Shown here in pieces: positions 32,901 through 44,810 of a DNA stretch of 64,000 nucleotides. Positions within the stretch are counted from its first letter, which is position 1. The number at the start of each line of letters is the position of its first letter. Made by a program: the position numbers and the translations under genes. The stretch is from Merluccius polli (taxonomy: Eukaryota; Chordata; Actinopteri; Gadiformes; Merlucciidae), in contig JAOPHQ010000624.1 of assembly GCA_030340625.1 (NCBI GenBank), positions 1 through 64,000 of the forward strand. The letters run 5' to 3'. Below the pieces are notes generated by a model, which searched no databases, was not told the DNA's origin, and saw only the letters and a list, made by a program, of their open reading frames with translations.

Positions 32901-34593
32901 TGGATTTCAAAAATTAGTTTCTATTTTTTTTTATACATTTCTGAAAACTTTGACTTCTTTACCCTCGCCCCCTATAGGTTCAGTTGACACATGACCCATT
33001 CTGAATGATAGGTACTGGGTCCCCACATATGTCACAAAGCTTGGATTTCAAAAATTAGTTTCTAATTTTTTTTAATACATTTTTAAAAACTTTGACTTCT
33101 TTACCCTCGCCCCCTATAGGTTCAGTTGACACATGACCCATTCTGAATGATAGGTACTGGGTCCCCACATATGTCACAAAGCTTGGATTTCAAAAATTAG
33201 TTTCTAATTTTTTTTAATACATTTTTAAAAACTTTGACTTCTTTACCCTCGCCCCCTATAGGTTCAGTTGACACATGACCCATTCTGAATGATAGGTACT
33301 GGGTCCCCACATATGTCACAAAGCTTGGATTTCAAAATTTAGTTTCTAATTTTTTTTAATACATTTTTAAAAACTTTGACTTCTTTACCCTCGCCCCCTA
33401 TAGGTTCAGTTGACACATGACCCATTCTGAATGATAGGTACCTGGGTCCCCACATATGTCACAAAGCTTGGATTTCAAAATTTAGTTTCTAATTTTTTAT
33501 TTATACATTTCTGAAAACTTTGACTTCTTTACCCTCGCCCCCTATAGGTTCAGTTGACACATGACCCATTCTGAATGATAGGTACTGGGTCCCCACATAT
33601 GTCACAAAGCTTGGATTTCAAAAATTATTTTCTAATTTTTTTTTATACATTTCTGAAAACTTTGACTTCTTTACCCTCGCCCCCTATAGGTTCAGTTGAC
33701 ACATGACCCATTCTGAATGATAGGTACTGGGTCCCCACATATGTCACAAAGCTTGGATTTCAAAATTTAGTTTCTAATTTTTTTTAATACATTTTTAAAA
33801 ACTTTGACTTCTTTACCCTCGCCCCCTATAGGTTCAGTTGACACATGACCCATTCTGAATGATAGGTACTGGGTCCCCACATATGTCACAAAGCTTGGAT
33901 TTCAAAATTTAGTTTCTAATTTTTTTTAATACATTTTTAAAAACTTTGACTTCTTTACCCTCGCCCCCTATAGGTTCAGTTGACACATGACCCATTCTGA
34001 ATGATAGGTACTGGGTCCCCACATATGTCACAAAGCTTGGATTTCAAAATTTAGTTTCTAATTTTTTTTAATACATTTTTAAAAACTTTGACTTCTTTAC
34101 CCTCGCCCCCTATAGGTTCAGTTGACACATGACCCATTCTGAATGATAGGTACTGGGTCCCCACATATGTCACAAAGCTTGGATTTCAAAAATTAGTTTC
34201 TAATTTTTTTTTATACATTTCTGAAAACTTTGACTTCTTTACCCTCGCCCCCTATAGGTTCAGTCGACACATGACCCATTCTGAATGATAGGTACTGGGT
34301 CCCCACATGTGTCACAAAGCTTGGATTTCAAAATTTAGTTTCTAATTTTTTTTTATACATTTCTGAAAACTTTGACTTCTTTACCCTCGCCCCCTATAGG
34401 TTCAGTTGACACATGACCCATTCTGAATGATAGGTACTGGGTCCCCACATATGTCACAAAGCTTGGATTTCAAAAATTAGTTTCTAATTTTTTTTTATAC
34501 ATTTCTGAAAACTTTGACTTCTTAACCCTCGCCCCCTATAGGTTCAGTCGACACATGACCTATTCTGAATGATAGGTACTGAGTCCCCACATA
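29940..34593. repeat. 142-bp satellite array, left arm
   Basis: Thirty-three head-to-tail monomers by counting the CCCCCTATAGGTTCAG motif. Each monomer also contains ACTTTGACTTCTTTACCCTC, TACTGGGTCCCCACATATG, CACAAAGCTTGGATTTC and a T-run. Variants (TTAAAAACTT versus CTGAAAACTT, GTTGACAC versus GTCGACAC) recur at multiples of 142. Confidence 0.97.
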
Positions 34594-35556
34594 TTAGATT
34601 AGATTAGATTCAACTTTATTGTCATTACACACGTATGAATACAGGGTAACGAAATGCAGTTTAGTGTCTAATCAGAAGTGCAAAGAGCAGCAAGTGCAAT
34701 AAATAAATACGTACAGTATGTGCAAAAATATGTATATACAGTATGTGTAATATATAAGAGAGCAATATAAACAGTATGAACAGTACTGTATGTACAATAT
34801 ACAGGAGAGCAGTAAAAAAATATTATAGACAGTATAAACAGTATGAAATAGTTAGTGAGCAGATGTAAGGCAATAAACAGATATAGTACTATGGACAAAT
34901 ATACAGATTATGCTTTTTCAGCGGGGGACAGAGTTCAGTAAGGAGACAGCTGTGGGAAAGAAGCTGTTCCTAAACCTGCTGGTTTTGGTCTGAAGGCACC
35001 TGTAGCGCCTTCCGGAGGGGAGGAGCTGGAAAAGTCTATAGGCAGGATGTGAGAGGTCCCTAAGGATGCTGCGGGCCCGGTTTAGGCATCGCTTCTTTTG
35101 GACGACCTCGATGGTTGGTAGTGGGGTTCTTGTGATGTGTTGGGCAGCTTTCACCACCCGCTGCAGTGATTTGCGGTCGGCAACAGTGCAGTTCCCATAC
35201 CAGGCTGTAATACAGTTGGTTAGGATGCTCTCGATCGCACAGCGGTAGAAGCTGCAGAGGATGTCTGCGGACAGGTGGTTCTTCTTGAGTGTTCTCAGGA
35301 AGAAGAGACGCTGATTGGCCTTTTTAACCAGGCTGGAGGTGTTAATTGTCCAGGTCAGGGTCTCAGAGATGTGGGTCCCCAGGAACTTGAAGCTGGAGAC
35401 ACGTTCAACAGCCATGCCGTTGATGTGGATGGGAGTATGCGTCTCTCCCTTCTCCTTCCTGAAGTCAACAATGAGCTCCTTAGTCTTGCTGGTATTGAGG
35501 AGCAAGTTATTGTCAGCACACCACACAGCTAGGTGCTGAACCTCTGCCCTATAGTC
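34594..35556 (-). mobile_element. 5'-truncated LINE, left-arm copy
   Basis: On the minus strand 35526-34918 encodes 202 residues of the C-terminal end of a non-LTR reverse transcriptase: NTSKTKELIVDFRK, FKFLGTHISETLTW, AWYGNCTVADRKSLQ and FRNSFFPTAVSLLN before a stop. Its 3' tail has GACAATAAAG-type sequence and ends in TCTAA repeats (34594-34614). The ending and protein motifs fit the CR1/L2/Rex1 group. It lacks the endonuclease and catalytic RT motifs. It inserted within a satellite monomer (after CCCACATAT). Confidence 0.85.
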
Positions 35557-37576
35557 ACCGTGGTAAAGTTGGTTTTATATTGGACGTTGGATATTCGACA
35601 CATTCGAAAAATCTATTTAGCACTGGCTACGAGTGACGAATTTGTGTCAAACCAACGTTGATATGTTCATACAAGGCCTGGCTACATGATACAAAGCTTC
35701 TTTTGTCAACATTTTTTTTTAAATTATTGTCTACCATTTTAAATGTTAATGCATGTTTTAAATCTATTATGCGGCTTCAGTTTTTGAATATCCCATATAA
35801 AATCACATAGGGTGAACCAGGCTACCTGTCCTACACATGATACAAAGCTTTTTTTCTCAAAAAAACACGCTTTGATTTTATACCATTTTTTTTAATGTTA
35901 AATGCTATAAATCTATTATACGGCCTGACCTTTTGACCTACACATGTCAAAACACATGTGTTGAACTCAGCTAACTGTCCTACACATGATACAAAGCTTC
36001 ATTTCTCAAAAAACCCACCCTTTGATTTTCTAAATATTTTTAATGTAAAAAGAATTGCTCGACATGGTTAAAACCATTATACGGCTTGACCTTTTGACCT
36101 ACCCATGTCAAAACACATCTGGTGAACCCAACTAACTGTCCTACACATGATACAAAGCTTCTTTTCTCCAAAAACCCATCCTTTGATTTTATAAAGATTT
36201 TTTACTGTAAAAAAAGGCTATAAATGTATTATGCGACTTGACCTTTTGACCTACCCATGTCAAAACACATCTGGTGAACCCAGCTAACTGTCCTACACAT
36301 GATACAAAGCTTATTTTCTCAAAAAACCCACTGATCGATTTTACGTATTTTTTTAATGTAAAAAGAAATTATCAAAATGATTTAAATCTATTATGCGGCT
36401 TGACCTTTTGACCTACCCATGTCAAAACACATCTGGTGAACTCAGCTAACTGTTGCACACGTAACACAAAGCTTCTCTGCGTGAGAAAATGCAAATACTC
36501 TGATGTTTAAAATGTTCCGCATCATCGGTAACCTACGGAAGGTCATTGCATTCACAATGAAAATAAAATAAATAATGTTATCTCATAATTATGAGATAAT
36601 TATCTCATAATTACGAGATAGTATCTCATAATTATGACATACTATTTCATAATTACGAGATAGTATCTCGTAATTATGAGATAATTATCTCATAATTACG
36701 AAATAATTATCTCATAATTACGAGATAGTATCTCATAATTATGAGATAATTATCTCATAATTACGACATAGTATCTCATAATTATGAGATACTCTCATAA
36801 TTATGAGATACTATGTAGAGAAGCTTTGTGTTACGTGTGCAACAGTTAGCTGAGTTCACCAGATGTGTTTTGACATGGGTAGGTCAAAAGGTCAAGTCGC
36901 ATAATACATTTATAGCCTTTTTTTACAGTAAAAAATCTTTATAAAATCAAAGGATGGGTTTTTGGAGAAAAGAAGCTTTGTATCATGTGTAGGACAGTTA
37001 GTTGGGTTCACCAGATGTGTTTTGACATGGGTAGGTCAAAAGGTCAAGCCGTATAATGGTTTTAACCATGTCGAGCAATTCTTTTTACATTAAAAATATT
37101 TAGAAAATCAAAGGGTGGGTTTTTTGAGAAATGAAGCTTTGTATCATGTGTAGGACAGTTAGCTGAGTTCAACACATGTGTTTTGACATGTGTAGGTCAA
37201 AAGGTCAGGCCGTATAATAGATTTATAGCATTTAACATTAAAAAAAATGGTATAAAATCAAAGCGTGTTTTTTTGAGAAAAAAAGCTTTGTATCATGTGT
37301 AGGACAGGTAGCCTGGTTCACCCTATGTGATTTTATATGGGATATTCAAAAACTGAAGCCGCATAATAGATTTAAAACATGCATTAACATTTAAAATGGT
37401 AGACAATAATTTAAAAAAAAATGTTGACAAAAGAAGCTTTGTATCATGTAGCCAGGCCTTGTATGAACATATCAACGTTGGTTTGACACAAATTCGTCAC
37501 TCGTAGCCAGTGCTAAATAGATTTTTCGAATGTGTCGAATATCCAACGTCCAATATAAAACCAACTTTACCACGGT
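35557..37576. repeat. inner inverted repeat with older satellite
   Basis: Ends ACCGTGGTAAAGTTGG and CCAACTTTACCACGGT are inverse and resemble the outer ends (GCCGTGAAGTTGG). Each arm has diverged monomers of about 150-160 bp with GACCTACCCATGTCAAAACA, CCTACACATGATACAAAGCT and TTTTCTCAAAAAACCC. There are six ACAAAGCTT-bearing monomers on the left and five on the right. The monomers share the CACATATG/ACAAAGCTT/TTTCAAAAA order of the 142-bp satellite, so the two are probably related. Confidence 0.8.
36575..36815. repeat. palindromic core, ATCTCATAATTATGAGAT units
   Basis: Tandem short palindromes of the form ATCTCATAATTATGAGAT and ATTACGAGATAGTATCTC, about 240 bases, at the dyad centre of the inverted repeat. 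It can form many alternative hairpins. Confidence 0.93.
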
Positions 37577-38536
37577 GACTATAGGGCAGAGGTTCAGCAC
37601 CTAGCTGTGTGGTGTGCTGACAATAACTTGCTCCTCAATACCAGCAAGACTAAGGAGCTCATTGTTGACTTCAGGAAGGAGAAGGGAGAGACGCATACTC
37701 CCATCCACATCAACGGCATGGCTGTTGAACGTGTCTCCAGCTTCAAGTTCCTGGGGACCCACATCTCTGAGACCCTGACCTGGACAATTAACACCTCCAG
37801 CCTGGTTAAAAAGGCCAATCAGCGTCTCTTCTTCCTGAGAACACTCAAGAAGAACCACCTGTCCGCAGACATCCTCTGCAACTTCTACCGCTGTGCGATC
37901 GAGAGCATCCTAACCAACTGTATTACAGCCTGGTATGGGAACTGCACTGTTGCCGACCGCAAATCACTGCAGCGGGTGGTGAAAGCTGCCCAACACATCA
38001 CAAGAACCCCACTACCAACCATCGAGGTCGTCCAAAAGAAGCGATGCCTAAACCGGGCCCGCAGCATCCTTAGGGACCTCTCACATCCTGCCTATAGACT
38101 TTTCCAGCTCCTCCCCTCCGGAAGGCGCTACAGGTGCCTTCAGACCAAAACCAGCAGGTTTAGGAACAGCTTCTTTCCCACAGCTGTCTCCTTACTGAAC
38201 TCTGTCCCCCGCTGAAAAAGCATAATCTGTATATTTGTCCATAGTACTATATCTGTTTATTGCCTTACATCTGCTCACTATTTCATACTGTTTATACTGT
38301 CTATAATATTTTTTTACTGCTCTCCTGTATATTGTACATACAGTACTGTTCATACTGTTTATATTGCTCTCTTATATATTACACATACTGTATATACATA
38401 TTTTTGCACATACTGTACGTATTTATTTATTGCACTTGCTGCTCTTTGCACCTCTGATTAGACACTAAACTGCATTTCGTTACCCTGTATTCATACGTGT
38501 GTAATGACAATAAAGTTGAATCTAATCTAATCTAAT
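37577..38536 (+). mobile_element. 5'-truncated LINE, right-arm copy
   Basis: Inverse duplicate of the left-arm LINE. The 202-residue reading frame at 37607-38215 differs from the left one by a single residue (CNFYRC versus CSFYRC). It ends with AATAAAGTTGAATCTAATC repeats at 38536 and then resumes satellite at ATGTGGGGAC. Confidence 0.85.
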
Positions 38537-41195
38537 ATGTGGGGACTCAGTACCTATCATTCAGAATAGGTCATGTGTCGACTGAACCTATAGGGGGCGA
38601 GGGTTAAGAAGTCAAAGTTTTCAGAAATGTATAAAAAAAAAATTAGAAACTAATTTTTGAAATCCAAGCTTTGTGACATATGTGGGGACCCAGTACCTAT
38701 CATTCAGAATGGGTCATGTGTCAACTGAACCTATAGGGGGCGAGGGTAAAGAAGTCAAAGTTTTTAAAAATGTATTAAAAAAAATTAGAAACTAATTTTT
38801 GAAATCCAAGCTTTGTGACATATGTGGGGACCCAGTACCTATCATTCAGAATGGGTCATGTGTCAACTGAACCTATAGGGGGCGAGGGTAAAGAAGTCAA
38901 AGTTTTCAGAAATGTATAAAAAAAAAATTAGAAACTAAATTTTGAAATCCAAGCTTTGTGACATATGTGGGGACCCAGTACCTATCATTCAGAATGGGTC
39001 ATGTGTCAACTGAACCTATAGGGGGCGAGGGTAAAGAAGTCAAAGTTTTTAAAAATGTATTAAAAAAAATTAGAAACTAAATTTTGAAATCCAAGCTTTG
39101 TGACATATGTGGGGACCCAGTACCTATCATTCAGAATGGGTCATGTGTCAACTGAACCTATAGGGGGCGAGGGTAAAGAAGTCAAAGTTTTTAAAAATGT
39201 ATTAAAAAAAATTAGAAACTAATTTTTGAAATCCAAGCTTTGTGACATATGTGGGGACCCAGTACCTATCATTCAGAATGGGTCATGTGTCAACTGAACC
39301 TATAGGGGGCGAGGGTAAAGAAGTCAAAGTTTTCAGAAATGTATAAAAAAAAATTAGAAACTAATGTTTGAAATCCAAGCTTTGTGACATATGTGGGGAC
39401 CCAGTACCTATCATTCAGAATGGGTCATGTGTCAACTGAACCTATAGGGGGCGAGGGTAAAGAAGTCAAAGTTTTTAAAAATGTATTAAAAAAAATTAGA
39501 AACTAATTTTTGAAATCCAAGCTTTGTGACATATGTGGGGACCCAGTACCTATCATTCAGAATGGGTCATGTGTCAACTGAACCTATAGGGGGCGAGGGT
39601 AAAGAAGTCAAAGTTTTCAGAAATGTATAAAAAAAAATTAGAAACTAAATTTTGAAATCCAAGCTTTGTGACATATGTGGGGACCCAGTACCTATAATTC
39701 AGAATGGGTCATGTGTCGACTGAACCTATAGGGGGCGAGGGTAAAGAAGTCAAAGTTTTCAGAAATGTATAAAAAAAAAATTAGAAACTAATTTTTGAAA
39801 TCCAAGCTTTGTGACATATGTGGGGACCCAGTACCTATCATTCAGAATGGGTCATGTGTCAACTGAACCTATAGGGGGCGAGGGTAAAGAAGTCAAAGTT
39901 TTTAAAATGTATTAAAAAAAATTAGAAACTAAATTTTGAAATCCAAGCTTTGTGACATATGTGGGGACCCAGTACCTATCATTCAGAATGGGTCATGTGT
40001 CAACTGAACCTATAGGGGGCGAGGGTAAAGAAGTCAAAGTTTTCAGAAATGTATAAAAAAAAATTAGAAAATAATTTTTGAAATCCAAGCTTTGTGACAT
40101 ATGTGGGGACCCAGTACCTATCATTCAGAATGGGTCATGTGTCAACTGAACCTATAGGGGGCGAGGGTAAAGAAGTCAAAGTTTTCAGAAATGTATAAAA
40201 AAAAATTAGAAACTAAATTTTGAAATCCAAGCTTTGTGACATATGTGGGGACCCAGTACCTATCATTCAGAATGGGTCATGTGTCAACTGAACCTATAGG
40301 GGGCGAGGGTAAAGAAGTCAAAGTTTTTAAAAATGTATTAAAAAAAATTAGAAACTAAATTTTGAAATCCAAGCTTTGTGACATATGTGGGGACCCAGTA
40401 CCTATCATTCAGAATGGGTCATGTGTCAACTGAACCTATAGGGGGCGAGGGTAAAGAAGTCAAAGTTTTTAAAAATGTATTAAAAAAAATTAGAAACTAA
40501 TTTTTGAAATCCAAGCTTTGTGACATATGTGGGGACCCAGTACCTATCATTCAGAATGGGTCATGTGTCAACTGAACCTATAGGGGGCGAGGGTAAAGAA
40601 GTCAAAGTTTTTAAAAATGTATTAAAAAAAATTAGAAACTAATTTTTGAAATCCAAGCTTTGTGACATATGTGGGGACCCAGTACCTATCATTCAGAATG
40701 GGTCATGTGTCAACTGAACCTATAGGGGGCGAGGGTAAAGAAGTCAAAGTTTTCAGAAATGTATAAAAAAAAAATAGAAACTAATTTTTGAAATCCAAGC
40801 TTTGTGACATATGTGGGGACCCAGTACCTATCATTCAGAATGGGTCATGTGTCGACTGAACCTATAGGGGGCGAGGGTAAAGAAGTCAAAGTTTTCAGAA
40901 ATGTATAAAAAAAAATTAGAAACTAATTTTTGAAATCCAAGCTTTGTGACATATGTGGGGACCCAGTACCTATCATTCAGAATGGGTCATGTGTCAACTG
41001 AACCTATAGGGGGCGAGGGTAAAGAAGTCAAAGTTTTTAAAAATGTATTAAAAAAAATTAGAAACTAATTTTTGAAATCCAAGCTTTGTGACATATGTGG
41101 GGACCCAGTACCTATCATTCAGAATAGGTCACGTGTCGACTGAACCTATAGGGGGTGAGGGTAAAGAAGTCAAAGTCTTGCATATGTGGGGACTG
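38537..41195. repeat. 142-bp satellite array, right arm
   Basis: Nineteen monomers in inverse orientation to the left array (CTGAACCTATAGGGGGCGAG motif). It has the same two spacer variants. It ends at the unique terminal segment ACTAGTTTTCCTCTATCTG. Confidence 0.97.
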
Positions 41196-41295
41196 ACTAG
41201 TTTTCCTCTATCTGACGAATATCCAACTGAAAGTCTTCAGTTGAATATGCGAATATCTGTCGAATTTCCAATTTCAAACCAACTTCACGGCAGTT

Positions 41296-41605
41296 AAAAA
41301 CAAATGAGTGATGGAGCCACTAAAACGCAAACAATTGAGGACATACCAAAAGGAGCAAGCAATCGCACCCAGGAAGGGCTTCTGGCGGAGCGATGCGTCC
41401 TCCACAACCCCAGCAGCCGGTTACGCTATAAAAGCGGAAAGCGCGTCACCAAAACGCCCGTTTGATGCACACCGGAACAACGGTAAAGTGACAAAGTGCA
41501 TTACCTGAACGATGAGGATTACACACACACAACCACGCTGGCCACACCGAACGGCCCAGTCCCCACAGGGAAGCGGAAGAGAGAGACAGAGAGGACAGGT
41601 GTGCG
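41296..41605. other. continuation of the flanking repeat
   Basis: Contains TTACGCTATAAAAGCGG, a TATA-box-like motif, and purine-rich AGAGAGACAGAGAGGACAGG. No gene was recognised. Confidence 0.35.
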
Positions 41606-42073
41606 CATAGACATATATACATAGACGCCTCATAGACTGACGCTGCCCGTTAGAGCTGACGTAGCAGCGCGGCCGCCATCTTGGAGGGGGGCCCAGTGCG
41701 CCCCCAGTGCATTCATTTCTATGGAGGAAGGTGTATCCCCAACTACAATAATAAGCATAACTCCCCGAATTTTCACCGGATTTTCACACGGTTTGGTTTG
41801 TTACAAATGGCAGAGATTTATTTATGATACAGGACGATTTTTTTTTTTTTTTTTTTTTTTAAATAATAAGAATTATTGTTCAATCTTACTTGTGAAAGGT
41901 AATCCCACGCGATCTGGTGTCAATACTGCGCCGTAAGCTGCACAACATACTGGCATAGCTTGCTCTCCCGTTGACTCCTATGCTAGACTAGAGTGAGGAC
42001 TCCCTACCAATATGGCGGCGACGCTGGGTTACGTTCCATCACGTCATGAGGCGTCTATGTATATATGTCTATG
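41606..42073. mobile_element. 468-bp MITE with 8-bp target duplication
   Basis: Ends CATAGACATATATACATAGA and TCTATGTATATATGTCTATG, continued by CGCCTCAT/ATGAGGCG. GGTGTGCG is exactly duplicated at 41598-41605 and 42074-42081. The interior includes AGCGCGGCCGCCATCTTGG and a T-run (41840-41860). No ORF of note. An 8-bp duplication suits a hAT-type enzyme, though the termini are not canonical. Confidence 0.9.
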
Positions 42074-42183
42074 GGTGTGCGCACCTGTATATATCAAGTG
42101 CCCCGCCCCTCAATTAATGCACTCAGCAGATTGACAGTGCCCCATATTGGTAAGGAGGGAGACGACCTGTCACATCAGGATTA

Positions 42184-42990
42184 CCTGCTGACAGACTAGG
42201 TTATAGTTATAGTCATAGTCTATAGACCTGCTGACAGACTAGGTTATAGTTATAGTTATAGTCTATCTATAGACCTGCTGACAGACTAGGTTATAGTTAT
42301 AGTCTAAAGACCTGCTGACAGACTATAGTTATAGTCTATAGACCTGCTGACAGACTAGGTTATAGTTATAGTTATGGTCTATAGACCTGCTGACAGACTA
42401 GGTTATAGTTATAGTCTATAGACCTGCTGACAGGTTATAGTTATAGTCTATAGACCTGCTGACAGACTAGGTTATAGTTATAGTCTGTAGACCTGCTGAC
42501 AGACTAGGTTATAGTTATAGTCTATAGACCTGCTGACAGACTAGGTTATAGTTATAGTCTATAGACCTGCTGACAGACTAGGTTATAGTTATAGTTATAG
42601 TCTATAGACCTGCTGACAGACTAGGTTATAGTTATAGTTATAGTCTATAGACCTGCTGACAGACTAGGTTATAGTTATAGGTTATGGTCTATAGACCTGC
42701 TGACAGACTAGGTTATAGTTATAGTCTATAGACCTGCTGACAGACTAGTTATAGTTATAGTCTATAGACCTGCTGACAGACTAGGTTATAGTTATAGTCT
42801 ATAGACCTGCTGACAGACTAGGTTATAGTTTATAGTCTATAGACCTGCTGACAGACTAGGTTATAGTTATAGTCTATAGACCTGCTGACAGACTAGGTTA
42901 TAGTTATAGTTATAGTCTATAGACCTGCTGACAGACTAGGTCATAGTTATAGTCTATAGACCTGCTGACAGACTAGGTTATAGTTATAGT
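42184..42990. repeat. minisatellite GACCTGCTGACAGACTAGG
   Basis: About 18 units combining GACCTGCTGACAGACTAGG with TTATAGTTATAGTCTATA; unit length varies (about 38-53) through the number of TTATAG blocks. Confidence 0.95.
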
Positions 42991-43726
42991 ATAGTTATAG
43001 GTATAGCTATACTATAGTCATAGTAATAGTTAGTTATAGTTATAGTATAGTTACAGTATAGGCCTAGTTATAGTGGTGGTATAGTTATAGGTATAGTTAT
43101 AGCTATAGTATAGTTTTAGTTATAGTTACAGTATAGTTATAGTATAGTTGTAGTATAGTTTATAGTGTAGTTATAGTATAGTTATAGTATAGCTATAGCT
43201 ATAGTAGTTATAGTATAGTTATATCTATAGTAATAGTTATAGTATTGTTATAGTTATAGTATATATATAGTATAGTTACAGTATAGTCATAGTATAGTTA
43301 TAGTATAGTTATAATATAGCTATAGCTATAGGCCTAGTAGTTATAGTATAGTCATTGTTATAGTCATAGCTTTAGTATACTTATAGTATAGTTGTAGCTA
43401 TAGTAGTTACAGCTAAAGTAGTTATAATATAGTTATAGCTATAGTATAGTTATAGTATGGTTATAGCTATAGTATAGTTATAGTAGTTATAGTTACAGTA
43501 TAGTTACAGTTTAGTTATAGTATAGTTATAGTATAGTTATAGCTATAGTATAGTTATAGTATTGTTATAGTTATAGTATTATTATAGTTATAGTATAGTT
43601 ATGGCATAGTTATAGTATAGTTATAGTATGGTTATAATTATAGTTATAGTATAGTTACAGTATTGTTATAGTACAGTTATAGCATAATATAGTTATAGTA
43701 TAGTTACAGTATAGGTATAGTTCAGT
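42991..43726. repeat. TATAGT-type array, first block
   Basis: Irregular TATAGTTATAG / TAGTATAG repeats. The same array resumes at 44150 and 48941, showing that the sequences in between were inserted into it. Confidence 0.95.
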
Positions 43727-44149
43727 CAGGACCACTTTTGTCAAAATAATCTTTTATTCTAAAGCAGAATATTACATTTGCAGAATATTACATTTGGCGG
43801 TGTGGCTCTGTTCTGGGACCTCCCTGTCCTTCCACGTGCCTACGTGGAAAGCCTTAAGGCAGGGGGAGCACTCCTCCCTGTCCTTCCACGTGCCTACATG
43901 GAAAGGTTTAAGACAAGGAGAGCGGCGGCAGAGACCCCCGGGGTACAGAACAGAGCATCAATGACAATCAGAAAATGACATTGATTAATTAGATACAACA
44001 TAAAGGAGGAGCTGGGGTGGAGGTGGGTTGCCAAGCTAGCAGAGGAAGTAGCGAAGATAGGCGGCTGAAGCAGCTTAAATAAGGCGCCAAGAATGATGTT
44101 TGCCAATGGGTGTTTGAGGGGGAGTCAGCTGAGCTGTCAGCTATATATA
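43727..44149 (-). mobile_element. LTR-like insertion in the TATAGT array
   Basis: On the minus strand it starts TGACAGCTCAGCTGAC, has a TATA-like CCTTATTTAAGCTG, two copies of CACGTGGAAGGACAGGGAGG, and an AATAAAAG polyadenylation-like signal near its end. This layout fits a solo LTR. A clean target duplication cannot be read because the flanks are simple repeats. Confidence 0.5.
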
Positions 44150-44658
44150 GTATAGTATCGGTATAGTATCGGTATAGTTATTGTATCGATGTAGTTATAA
44201 TATAGTTATAGTTATAGTATAGATACAGTATAGTTATAGTATAGTTACAGTATAATATAGTTATGGTATACTTATAGTATAGTTACAGTATAATATAGTT
44301 ATAGTATAGTTATATTATAGATATAGTATAGTTATAGTATAATATAGTTATAGTATAGTTATAGTAGTTATAGTATAGTTATAGTATAGTTATGGTATAG
44401 TTATAGTATAGTTATAGTATAGTTATAGGTATATTACAGTATAGTTATAGTATCGCTATAGTTATAGTATCTATGCAGTTATATTATAGTTATAGTATAG
44501 ATATAGCATTGATGTAGTATAGATATAGCATAGTTATAGTATAGTTATAGTATAAATATAGTATAGGCATAGTATAGTTATAGTATAGTTATAGCATAGT
44601 TATAGTATAGTTATAGTATAAATATAGTATAGGCATAGTATAGTTATAGTATAGTTAT
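44150..44658. repeat. TATAGT-type array, second block
   Basis: Continuation of the TATAG array between the LTR-like insert and the LINE. Confidence 0.95.
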
Positions 44659-44810
44659 GTGTCCTGGGTAAGACGTTAAACTGCATCCACGGGTAGGTGG
44701 GGCTCATAGCCTTGGATGGCAACCCACCTAGGAGAAGGACACTCTGAATTAAAACCAGGACTGCGAGGAGTTGTGCCCCACAGTCCTTAATCAGCATAGT
44801 AAAGCCAACC

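Larger units (their letters stand above)
29839..41295. mobile_element. 11.5-kb palindromic satellite-bearing foldback
   Basis: The outer ends ACTGCCGTGAAGTTGGTTTG and CAAACCAACTTCACGGCAGT are inverse copies, and matching continues through GGAAATTCGACAGATATTCG inward. The arms carry in mirror order a 142-bp satellite, a LINE fragment and a second older satellite, meeting at an AT-rich palindromic core. The flanks TAAAACAAA (29831-29839) and TAAAAACAAA (41295-41304) may be a 9-10 bp target duplication with one A gained, which would suit a Mutator-like insertion. No transposase is encoded. The arms are 6.7 and 4.5 kb because the right one has fewer satellite copies. Confidence 0.85.

Noticed and set aside
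34918..38215. Two 202-residue ORFs as host genes
   Set aside because: They are the C-terminal tail of a LINE reverse transcriptase duplicated in the palindrome arms.
29940..41195. Regular repeats as a CRISPR array
   Set aside because: The 142-bp units are contiguous with no unique spacers, and the surroundings are vertebrate; it is satellite DNA.
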